Assembly: GCA_007127575.1 (NCBI GenBank)
Contig: SKZC01000143.1
Coordinates: 1 to 5,402, forward strand
Length of the DNA stretch: 5,402 nt
Direction: 5' to 3'
From: Gemmatimonadota bacterium
GTDB taxonomy: Bacteria > Gemmatimonadota > Gemmatimonadetes > Longimicrobiales > Gaopeijiaceae
Shown piece by piece: positions 1-4,964 of the stretch; the stretch's first letter is position 1, and each line of letters starts with the position of its first letter. The notes beneath the pieces were generated by a model. The model was not told where the DNA came from. It was given only the letters and a program-made list of their open reading frames with translations, and made no database searches. The position numbers were made by a program, and so were the translations under genes.

Positions 1-275
1 CCGAAGGCTCGGGAGGCATCCCGGGCGGAGGAGCGGTCATCGCCATCATCTTCGTCCAGGCCTTCAGCCTCCCTCTGGAGATCGCTGGGATCGTGGTAGG
101 GATCTACCGCCTCATCGACATGGGGAACACCACCATCAACGTGACGGGTGACATGGTGGCCACCACCGTGGTGGCCCAGTCGGAGGGGTGGCGAAAGGAC
201 GAAGCGGTCACCTCCCCCACGGAGTCGGACCCTGCGGAAGACGCCCGAGCCGGGACGGAGGTGGGTCGGAGCTGA
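1..275 (+). CDS. Dicarboxylate/amino acid:cation symporter, C-terminal fragment
   Basis: This is the last 90 codons of an inner-membrane secondary transporter of the SDF/glutamate transporter family (GltPh, GltP, DctA, EAAT relatives), which couples solute uptake to Na+ or H+. The reading frame is open from the left edge (first full codon at base 3) to TGA at 273-275; the N-terminal part lies outside the window. Visible landmarks are the HP2 hairpin tip (GIPGGGAV, bases about 18-41) and the TM8 signature DMGNTTINVTGD (117-152), which aligns with DMGRTMVNVTGD of GltPh. The Asp, Thr, Asn and Asp equivalent to GltPh D394, T398, N401 and D405 are kept, but the substrate side-chain-binding Arg397 is Asn here, so the substrate may not be an acidic amino acid. 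A polar, disordered tail of about 30 residues follows TM8. Family is confident; substrate is unknown. Confidence 0.9.
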   Translation, partial: EGSGGIPGGGAVIAIIFVQAFSLPLEIAGIVVGIYRLIDMGNTTINVTGDMVATTVVAQSEGWRKDEAVTSPTESDPAEDARAGTEVGRS

Positions 276-286
276 CCCGTCCCGGC
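249..286 (+). terminator. Hairpin over the symporter stop codon, possible terminator
   Basis: GCCGGGAC (249-256) pairs perfectly with GTCCCGGC (279-286), and inside it GGGTC (263-267) pairs with GACCC (274-278) around a 6-nt loop, leaving a 6-nt bulge on the 5' side (257-262). The structure covers the TGA at 273-275. A T-run (313-317) lies about 26 nt beyond the stem, so this is not a textbook intrinsic terminator. It may instead mark the transcript 3' end or help separate the symporter from the sigma operon. Confidence 0.4.
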
Positions 287-305
287 ACCCGCCCCTCCAC
301 CCTCT

Positions 306-332
306 CCAAACCTTTTTCCTCCTCCCTACGTC
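306..332 (+). promoter_or_regulatory. Candidate ECF-type promoter of the sigma/anti-sigma operon
   Basis: CCAAAC (306-311) followed by a pyrimidine-rich 17-nt spacer and CGTC (329-332) resembles the AAC / CGTC-type promoters recognised by many ECF sigma factors; Bacillus SigW, SigM and SigX promoters have this shape. The same string, AAACCTT-N14-CGTC, recurs at 4846-4870 upstream of a secreted-protein gene. A transcript would start near 339, leaving a leader of about 45 nt before the GTG at 386, which fits the chosen start codon. Autoregulation is typical of ECF operons. Functional proof is absent. Confidence 0.42.
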
Positions 333-385
333 GGAAGAGTAGGAAGCTGACCACCGGGACATTCACTCCAACGTCCGAGGCCCGG

Positions 386-1000
386 GTGACCAGGGAGGTA
401 GGAAGCCACACTGAGGACGTGCGGTTCGCCGGTAGCGAACCCTCGCCCTCCACCGAGCCGACTTCCCTCCAACGGGCCCGAGAGACCCGCCGATGGGTGG
501 AGCGGGCCCAGGCGGGGGACGTCCGAGCCTTCGAGTATCTGTATCGAGACCATGTGGGCCGGGTCTACGCCCTGGCTCTCCGGATGACCGCAGATGCCCG
601 GGAAGCGGAAGAGGCCACGCAGGATGTCTGGGTGCGGGTATGGGAGCGCCTCGAGACCTTTCGCGCCGATAGCTCGTTCTCCACCTGGCTCCATCGCCTG
701 GCCGTGAACCGGATTCTGGACCGGATGCGGAGCCGGAAGCGCCGGGAAGGCCGATCCGCGTCCCTGGACGACCCCGGAGTAAACCGGTGGGGAACGGAAC
801 CGAGCAAAACGGAAGAGCGGATGGAGCTGGAGCGGGCCATCGCCGCGCTTCCCGAGGGAGCCCGAACCGTGTTCGTCCTCCACGAGGTGGAAGGGCTCAA
901 GTGTCGGGAGGTGGCGGAGGCCACGGGAACGGCGGTGGGAACGGTGAAGGCTCAGCTCCACCGGGCCCGAAAACTCTTACGGGGGATGCTGACGCCATGA
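386..1000 (+). CDS. ECF-type RNA polymerase sigma factor (sigma-70 family)
   Basis: This extracytoplasmic-function sigma factor would direct core RNA polymerase to a small regulon when released by its anti-sigma factor. With the GTG at 386 it has 204 residues, a usual ECF length. Region 2 spans about 47-118, with the acidic DAREAEEATQDVWVRVW helix (70-86) and FSTWLHRLAVNR (98-109). A short linker (119-145) leads to region 4 (about 147-199), with ALPEGARTVFVLHEVEG and the DNA-binding helix-turn-helix EVAEATGTAVGTVKAQLHRAR. The frame is open upstream to a GTG at 188, but that start would overlap the symporter and add a low-complexity tail. GTG 386 has GAGG five bases upstream and lies behind the candidate promoter; GTG 419 is an alternative. 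Its stop overlaps the anti-sigma start in ATGA, indicating translational coupling. The N-terminal 35 residues are not part of the conserved domain. Confidence 0.92.
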   Translation: MTREVGSHTEDVRFAGSEPSPSTEPTSLQRARETRRWVERAQAGDVRAFEYLYRDHVGRVYALALRMTADAREAEEATQDVWVRVWERLETFRADSSFSTWLHRLAVNRILDRMRSRKRREGRSASLDDPGVNRWGTEPSKTEERMELERAIAALPEGARTVFVLHEVEGLKCREVAEATGTAVGTVKAQLHRARKLLRGMLTP

Positions 1001-1665
1001 CCGAACGACGCGGAAGCACCGGAGCCGGCGACCCGGAACCGGGACCCCACCTCCACGACGAGCTCCTGGGTGAGCTCCTGGACGGGGACCTGGATCCCGA
1101 CGCGCGGCTCCAGGCGGAGGACCATCTGGCGGAATGCCCCCAGTGCCAGCGGGCCTATTCGGAGCTGGTCGATCTGGGTCATCAGGCCCGGGCCCTTCCT
1201 CAGGAGATTCAGCCGACTCGGGACCTGTGGCCGGGAATTCAGGCCGAGGTTCGCCGGCGACGCCCCTGGGTCACCTGGGGCTACGGCCTGGCGGCTGCCG
1301 GGATCGCCGCCCTGATTCTGGGCACCGTGTTCTTCTCCCCGTGGGGCCACGAGATGGCCGAGATGGAGTCCCCACCCGAGGACCCCGCCTCCACGACCTT
1401 CGTGGCCCAGGTCCGAGAGGTGGAAGAGGCCTATGAGCCCACGATCCAGGAGCTTCGCCTCCTGGTGGAGGACCAGGAACTGGCGCCGGAGACCCGAGAG
1501 GTGCTGGAAGAAAGCCTTGCCGTCATCGAGGAAGCGATCCGAGAGGCGGCGGCGGCACTGGAAGAAGATCCTGGATCCCCCCAGGCGCTCCACGGCCTGA
1601 GGCGGATGTACGACGCCAAGGTGGAGGTGCTCAGACTTGTGGCAGGGCGTTCCTCCAGCATCTGA
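997..1665 (+). CDS. Membrane-anchored zinc-finger (zf-HC2/ZAS) anti-sigma factor
   Basis: This 222-residue protein probably holds the upstream ECF sigma factor inactive at the inner membrane and releases it on an envelope or redox signal. The N-terminal cytoplasmic ZAS domain (about 18-62) carries the H-x3-C-x2-C zinc motif (H43, C47, C50). One transmembrane helix spans about 92-114 after an RRRR stop-transfer-like cluster (86-89). The outside portion (about 118-222) is rich in Glu, Leu and Ala and predicted to be helical. Its pattern (PETREVLEESLAVIEEAIREA, then ALEEDPGSPQAL and a final basic/leucine helix) resembles the C-terminal domain I recall from many zf-HC2 anti-sigma factors of Gemmatimonadota and Acidobacteriota; this is from memory, not a search. 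ATG at 997 overlaps the sigma stop by 4 nt, the standard coupled sigma/anti-sigma arrangement. Whether the zinc site is redox-sensitive, as in RsrA, cannot be read from sequence. Confidence 0.9.
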   Translation: MTERRGSTGAGDPEPGPHLHDELLGELLDGDLDPDARLQAEDHLAECPQCQRAYSELVDLGHQARALPQEIQPTRDLWPGIQAEVRRRRPWVTWGYGLAAAGIAALILGTVFFSPWGHEMAEMESPPEDPASTTFVAQVREVEEAYEPTIQELRLLVEDQELAPETREVLEESLAVIEEAIREAAAALEEDPGSPQALHGLRRMYDAKVEVLRLVAGRSSSI

Positions 1666-1756
1666 GGCCGTCCGCCGTCGCGGATCTTCGCGGTCCGAAA
1701 ACCCATCACGAACCCGGAGCCGAGGGAGCGCTCCGAAAATAGAGGAGACGACGAGC

Positions 1757-2698
1757 ATGACGACATGTGTGAAGGGGTGGCGAGGGAGGGGCCGATACGT
1801 GTCCGGAGCGTCGCTCCTCCTGGGTCTTCTCATCCTGAACCCTGCGACGGTCATGGGGCAGGAGCGGGTGGAGGAGAGACATCCCCTCCGGGGCGACGGC
1901 CGACTCGAGGTGGAAGTGGTGAGCCATTCGGTGCGAGTGCACGGCTGGGACCGGGAGGAGGTTCAGCTCACCGGCACTCTGGATCCCGCGACGCAACGCC
2001 TGGAGATCTCCGGATCCGACGAGGAGCTCCACATCCGGGTGGTCCACGAACGAGGGAGCCGAAGCGGTCACGCCGGCGAGCTGGAGCTCCACGTCCCCAG
2101 TGGCGCCCGTCTCGGAGTGGGAACGGTGAGCGGCAGCGCGTGGCTGGAAGGTGTGACCGGCGAGGTGCACGGAGCTACCACCAGCGGGTCCCTGGAGCTC
2201 CTGGGGAGCACTCCGTCCCACGTCACGATGGCCACGGTAAGCGGATCCATACGGGTGGAGGCCACTTCTCCGGACCTCCGACTCACCACCGTCAGCGGCG
2301 CCATCTCGGCGACGGGAGCCACCGGCCGAGCGGAGCTGACGACGGTGAGTGGTGGAGTTCGGCTCGAGGCGGCAGCACCTCTGGAGCAGGTGCGGGTGAA
2401 CTCGGTTTCCGGACCCGCTGAAGTCCGAGGCCCCCTGGCGGAGCGCGGAGTAGTGGAGGTGGAAAGCCACAGCGGGTCCATCCGGCTCGGCATCCCTCCG
2501 GACACCCCGGCGGACTTCGAGGTGAACACCTTCAGCGGAGCCATCCGGAACGAGCTCACCGGCGACGAGCCCAGCTCACCCAGGTTCGGCCCCGGCCGAA
2601 GTCTCAACTTCCGGACAGGAGACGGGTCGATCCGGATCCGTCTCCGGACGTTCAGCGGCCAGGTGACACTGGAGCCGTCAGGGGGAGGAGACCGGTAG
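1757..2698 (+). CDS. Secreted DUF4097-family beta-solenoid protein
   Basis: The gene encodes 313 residues starting at ATG 1757, preceded by AGAGGAG (1741-1747). Residues 1-34 look like a Sec signal peptide: basic start, hydrophobic core SGASLLLGLLILNPA, likely cleavage near VMG/QE. The rest is a repeat of short beta strands with the motif T-[VTF]-S-G-x-[IVL]-x-[VL]. Serine-glycine turns fall at 125, 143, 162, 180, 198, 218, 239, 260 and 300, with a DG turn at 289, so the period is 18-21 residues over most of the array. This is the DUF4097 / putative-adhesin beta-helix pattern, whose biochemical role is not established. The gene lies 91 bp after the anti-sigma stop on the same strand, so it is probably in the sigma operon and may be its effector or a regulator of envelope sensing. 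Its last 21 bp overlap the 3' end of the convergent oxyR gene. Periplasmic or outer-surface location is inferred from the signal peptide. Confidence 0.86.
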   Translation: MTTCVKGWRGRGRYVSGASLLLGLLILNPATVMGQERVEERHPLRGDGRLEVEVVSHSVRVHGWDREEVQLTGTLDPATQRLEISGSDEELHIRVVHERGSRSGHAGELELHVPSGARLGVGTVSGSAWLEGVTGEVHGATTSGSLELLGSTPSHVTMATVSGSIRVEATSPDLRLTTVSGAISATGATGRAELTTVSGGVRLEAAAPLEQVRVNSVSGPAEVRGPLAERGVVEVESHSGSIRLGIPPDTPADFEVNTFSGAIRNELTGDEPSSPRFGPGRSLNFRTGDGSIRIRLRTFSGQVTLEPSGGGDR

Positions 2699-3589
2699 GA
2701 AGTCGCTGGAGGTTCGGGCGATCTCCGCCACCTGGTCTACGAGCGAGGAGCCCAGCCTGGGTCGTTGCCGGCTGGCGTTCCAGGCCGCCACCAGGGTCCG
2801 GGTCACGGGAGGGCCCTCGAGGGGAACCACTCCCAGGTGCGTCCCTTGTTGAGTATAGGCGGACTGGGGAATGAGGGAGATCCCCAGGCCCAGGCCCACC
2901 AGGTGAATCAGCGTGGAAAGCTGACCGGCTCGGCAGTTGATCCTGGGGGTCACCCGATGACTGAGGCAGAAGGCCCGGACCTGCTGCGAGAGGCAGTGGA
3001 CCTCGTGGAGGACGATGAGCGGGTGGTCGTTCAGCTCGTCCCTCCCCACCGAATCCCGCTGGGCGAGAGGGTGGTCGGCCGGAGCCACACATACGAGCCG
3101 CTCCTCGGCGATAGGCTCCATCTGGATCCGTTCGTCATCCAGGGGGGCCGCCATCACCGCCATATCGATCTCGGCATCCACGAGCTGTCGGATCAGGTTT
3201 TCCGTCATATCTTCGGTGATGGAGAGCTCCGCGTCGGGCCACTGGGTGCGGAATCCCGCCAGCGCGCACGGAAGGAGGTAGGGTGCCGCCGTGGGGATGG
3301 CCCCCACCGAGAGATGGCCGTGTCCTTCGGTGAGCTCCTCGGCCAGCATGTCTCGGGCTTCATCCACATCGGCCAGAATCCGCTTGGCCCTGGGATAAAA
3401 GAGATGGCCCGCTTCCGTAACGGCGATGGACCGCCCCAACCGGTCGAAGAGGCTGAGCTCCAGCTCCTTCTCCAGCTTGATGATCTGCTGGCTCAGCGAC
3501 GGCTGCGTCACCCCGCAGCGCGTGGCGGCTCGGCTGAAGCTTCCCGTGTCCACCACCGCCACGAAGTACCGAAGCTGATGGAGCTTCAT
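2678..3589 (-). CDS. oxyR: LysR-family peroxide-sensing regulator, OxyR type
   Basis: A 303-residue LysR-type transcription factor, the usual family length. The N-terminal winged helix-turn-helix (1-60) reads MKLHQLRYFVAVVDTGSFSR then AATRCGVTQPSLSQQI, followed by the linker helix (about 61-88) and the two-lobed sensor domain (92-290). The sensing loop HCLSQQVRAFC places cysteines at residues 199 and 208, the same numbers and spacing as the peroxide-reactive Cys199/Cys208 pair of E. coli OxyR (HCLRDQAMGFC), so peroxide-driven disulfide activation is very likely. Threonine in GAIPTAAPYLLP (96-107) matches the conserved OxyR active-site segment. Other cysteines are at 25, 108, 167 and 228. No catalase, peroxiredoxin or dps gene is visible beside it; its neighbours are a convergent DUF4097 gene (21-bp 3' overlap) and a divergent universal stress protein gene 438 bp away. 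Targets are unknown. ATG at 3589 begins exactly at the conserved N-terminus. Confidence 0.93.
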   Translation of the reverse strand: MKLHQLRYFVAVVDTGSFSRAATRCGVTQPSLSQQIIKLEKELELSLFDRLGRSIAVTEAGHLFYPRAKRILADVDEARDMLAEELTEGHGHLSVGAIPTAAPYLLPCALAGFRTQWPDAELSITEDMTENLIRQLVDAEIDMAVMAAPLDDERIQMEPIAEERLVCVAPADHPLAQRDSVGRDELNDHPLIVLHEVHCLSQQVRAFCLSHRVTPRINCRAGQLSTLIHLVGLGLGISLIPQSAYTQQGTHLGVVPLEGPPVTRTLVAAWNASRQRPRLGSSLVDQVAEIARTSSDFLPVSSP

Positions 3590-3606
3590 AGCCCACCCCT
3601 ATCCTG

Positions 3607-3616
3607 ACTTTAAAGT
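3607..3616. promoter_or_regulatory. 10-bp palindrome ACTTTAAAGT, candidate operator
   Basis: ACTTTAAAGT is a perfect inverted repeat centred 23 bp upstream of the oxyR start codon, flanked by the half-repeats TGAC on its left edge (3605-3608) and TGAC on its right edge (3617-3620 reads GACC after T3616). It overlaps the -35 element of the rightward promoter. LysR-family regulators commonly bind in the divergent region next to their own gene, so autoregulation by OxyR is plausible. It does not match the four-part ATAG/CTAT OxyR consensus of E. coli. Confidence 0.3.
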
Positions 3617-3638
3617 GACCCGGACGCCAGCCTATAAT
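3609..3638 (+). promoter_or_regulatory. Housekeeping-type promoter facing the stress-protein gene
   Basis: A perfect TATAAT (3633-3638) is preceded, with an 18-nt spacer, by TTTAAA (3609-3614), which matches 4 of 6 bases of TTGACA. AT-rich hexamers of this quality are conspicuous in DNA this GC-rich. Transcription would run rightwards from about 3645, giving the gene at 4028 a leader of roughly 380 nt, or producing an independent RNA. The -35 element lies inside the palindrome at 3607-3616, so a protein bound there would affect it. Confidence 0.42.
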
Positions 3639-3924
3639 GTCACCGTCCAGGGGGGCTCGAGCAAGCTCCAGGAGGATCCCCCTCGCTGCGGCTCCCGGAG
3701 GGGAGGAAGTTCCGACACTGATGCGTCCATCCTGCACCTATCGGCTCGCCGCTCCGGCGGTGGCCCCGTTTCACCTTGCAGCCCAGACCCCAAGGGCCTT
3801 TCCATCTCGAAGGCGGGAAGGGGTACCTCCCAAACCGGGGTAATCTGTCTCCCTGCCCCACACCCGTTCGGAACCCGGCGGAGGGAGAGCCCAGACACCG
3901 CGGGGGTGTCCGAAAGGAGGGAGG

Positions 3925-3953
3925 TTGGCACGCTTCTGGCAGCCCCCTATCTA
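3925..3953 (+). promoter_or_regulatory. Weak second promoter candidate for the stress-protein gene
   Basis: TTGGCA (3925-3930, 5 of 6 bases of TTGACA) is followed after exactly 17 nt by TATCTA (3948-3953, 3 of 6 bases of TATAAT). A start near 3960 would give a leader of about 68 nt before the ATG at 4028. The -10 lacks the final conserved T, so this is a weak call. Confidence 0.25.
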
Positions 3954-4027
3954 CGCCGCAGACCGACTGGCAGCACAGGCTTGGTGGGCCGTGCGGTCGG
4001 AGGATGTGTACCCGAGGACCGAGACCC

Positions 4028-4846
4028 ATGACGACGAAGATCCTTCTCGCCGACGACGGCTCCCGCTACTCCCGGGCCTCCGCCCACTTCCTGGCACGGC
4101 GACTCCGACCGAACCCTCCGGTGGTGATCCACGATGTCACGGTGGTCCCCCCCGCTTCCCCGGAGATCTCCAGACCCTCCGCACTGGACTCTGAGCCGGG
4201 GTCCCGGAACCCCACCCCATCCCCCCACGAATGGCTTCAGGAACAGGGATACTCGGTGGAGCGAACCGTCGTAGAGGGGGAGCCGGCCCCGGAGCTCTTG
4301 GACCGGGCACCGAACTACGATCTGGTGGTGGCGGGAGTGAAAGGCCGGGGTGCGGCTCCCTTCTTCGAGCTGGGCCGAGTGGCACGAGCCCTGGCCCGCT
4401 CCGCCAGCGTACCCGTCCTTCTGGTTCGCCCTCCGGGTGCCCATGCGCAGCCCGGTGCGGCGAGCCAACCATTTCAGATCCTCCTCACCGCTGCCGAGGA
4501 CGGGGAGGAGCTTACCTCGTTCCGCCAGACCTGGGAACCGCTCCGTGCCAAGGAGGTCCGGACGGCCGTGGTTCGCCTACACGAAGGTGGGGTCCGGACC
4601 TTGGAGTCCGGGGACCAGCCCCACCGATCCCAGGTGCTTCCGGGCCCCGGTGAGATCGCCCTGGAGCGACAGTTGCGAGCCACAGGCACCGAGCTCCTGG
4701 TCCTTCCCCGGCGGCTGGATGCCACCGGTCCCCTGGCCGAGCTGGCCCGAGTGGCCCGCACCCTGACCTGGTCCGCCCCTTGTTCCGTCTTGCTCCTCCC
4801 ACCGAGTCCCAACCCGGACCTGGCGATGTCGGCGTCCTCCGGCTGA
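4028..4846 (+). CDS. Universal stress protein with two tandem UspA domains
   Basis: A 272-residue cytoplasmic protein with two UspA folds, near the usual length for tandem forms. Domain 1 (about 1-135) starts MTTKILLADDGSRYSRASAHFLARRL, the canonical first strand and acidic/Gly-Ser loop, and ends with DLVVAGVKGRG... and SVPVLLVRPP. Its nucleotide loop reads G103-x2-G106-x9-G116 but continues with Arg117 where ATP-binding members have Ser or Thr. Domain 2 (about 147-260) keeps the strand pattern (QILLTAAEDGEE, ELLVLPRR, CSVLLLPP) but has lost the glycine-rich loop. Domain 1 may bind nucleotide in a changed way and domain 2 probably does not. USPs aid survival under stress, often as dimers; the specific role here is unknown. 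The frame is open upstream to 3776, but ATG 4028 matches the family N-terminus and has GAGG about 10 nt upstream. Confidence 0.85.
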   Translation: MTTKILLADDGSRYSRASAHFLARRLRPNPPVVIHDVTVVPPASPEISRPSALDSEPGSRNPTPSPHEWLQEQGYSVERTVVEGEPAPELLDRAPNYDLVVAGVKGRGAAPFFELGRVARALARSASVPVLLVRPPGAHAQPGAASQPFQILLTAAEDGEELTSFRQTWEPLRAKEVRTAVVRLHEGGVRTLESGDQPHRSQVLPGPGEIALERQLRATGTELLVLPRRLDATGPLAELARVARTLTWSAPCSVLLLPPSPNPDLAMSASSG

Positions 4847-4870
4847 AACCTTCTGGCCTCTCCTCTCGTC
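4844..4870 (+). promoter_or_regulatory. Candidate ECF-type promoter of the second beta-solenoid gene
   Basis: TGAAAC (4844-4849), a 17-nt spacer and CGTC (4867-4870) match ECF promoters of the SigW/SigM kind. The -35 uses the TGA stop codon of the universal stress protein gene. The shared string AAACCTT-N14-CGTC is identical in spacing to the site before the sigma gene (308-332), including a pyrimidine-rich spacer. Predicted start is near 4877, giving a leader of about 88 nt before the ATG at 4965. Confidence 0.45.
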
Positions 4871-4881
4871 TCGGTCCATAC

Positions 4882-4915
4882 GGCCCGGATCGAGGGACAG
4901 AGCCGATCTCGGGCC
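4882..4915 (+). terminator. Strong hairpin between the stress-protein and beta-solenoid genes
   Basis: GGCCCGGATCG (4882-4892) pairs with CGATC-T-CGGGCC (4904-4915): 11 base pairs with a single bulged T (4909) and an 11-nt loop. It begins 36 nt after the stress-protein stop codon. No T-run follows, so it is not a classical intrinsic terminator. If the promoter at 4844-4870 is real, the hairpin sits within a few bases of the 5' end of the downstream transcript, where it could stabilise the mRNA or affect translation. The type assigned here is therefore tentative. Confidence 0.35.
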
Positions 4916-4964
4916 TGGTCGTAATGCCTTTGGCAAAGCACCAGAGACCGGTCCGGGAGGAACC

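Larger units (their letters stand above)
3590..4027. other. Long divergent intergenic region between oxyR and the stress-protein gene
   Basis: I see no convincing protein gene in these 438 bp. Reading frames here are open only because stops are rare in GC-rich DNA. What it holds: a TATAAT promoter and TTTAAA-centred palindrome close to oxyR, a GC-rich stem-loop at 3747-3762 (6 bp with one G-T pair, loop TCCG), a perfect 6-bp hairpin at 3894-3910 (GACACC/GGTGTC), a strong Shine-Dalgarno-like string at 3913-3920, and a TTGGCA -35-like hexamer at 3925. The region probably carries control elements for both flanking genes. A small RNA or leader RNA cannot be excluded, and no tRNA or rRNA is recognisable. 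Confidence 0.5.

Noticed and set aside
188..385. N-terminal extension of the sigma factor to a GTG at 188
   Set aside because: It overlaps the symporter gene by 88 bp, encodes Arg/Ser/Pro-rich low-complexity sequence unlike ECF factors, and would place the start upstream of the candidate promoter. GTG 386 gives a normal length.
1697..1724. Possible third ECF promoter before the DUF4097 gene (GAAAAC, 18 nt, CGAG)
   Set aside because: The -10 element is CGAG and not CGTC, the spacer is one base longer, and the CTT after AAAC is absent. Co-transcription from the sigma promoter is simpler.
1637..1756. Extension of the DUF4097 protein upstream of ATG 1757
   Set aside because: It would overlap the anti-sigma gene and hide the signal peptide; ATG 1757 has a good ribosome binding site and directly precedes the export signal.
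952..1854. Long minus-strand reading frames opposite the sigma, anti-sigma and DUF4097 genes
   Set aside because: They are His/Arg/Pro/Ser-rich antisense translations of well-supported genes with no domain signature, as expected where stop codons are rare in GC-rich DNA.
2765..3607. Plus-strand 280-codon frame opposite oxyR
   Set aside because: oxyR on the minus strand is unmistakable, with helix-turn-helix and Cys199/Cys208; the opposite frame has no recognisable features.
3599..3636. Canonical OxyR site (ATAG-N7-CTAT repeated) upstream of oxyR
   Set aside because: CTAT occurs at 3599 and 3632 with a 33-bp offset, but the orientation and the two middle half-sites do not match.
3862..3880. 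tRNA T-loop-like string around GTTCGGAAC
   Set aside because: No acceptor, D or anticodon arms can be built around it; it is only a short 4-bp-arm palindrome.
3776..4027. In-frame N-terminal extension of the universal stress protein
   Set aside because: The canonical UspA first strand begins at ATG 4028; the extension is Gly/Pro/Arg-rich with no recognisable domain.
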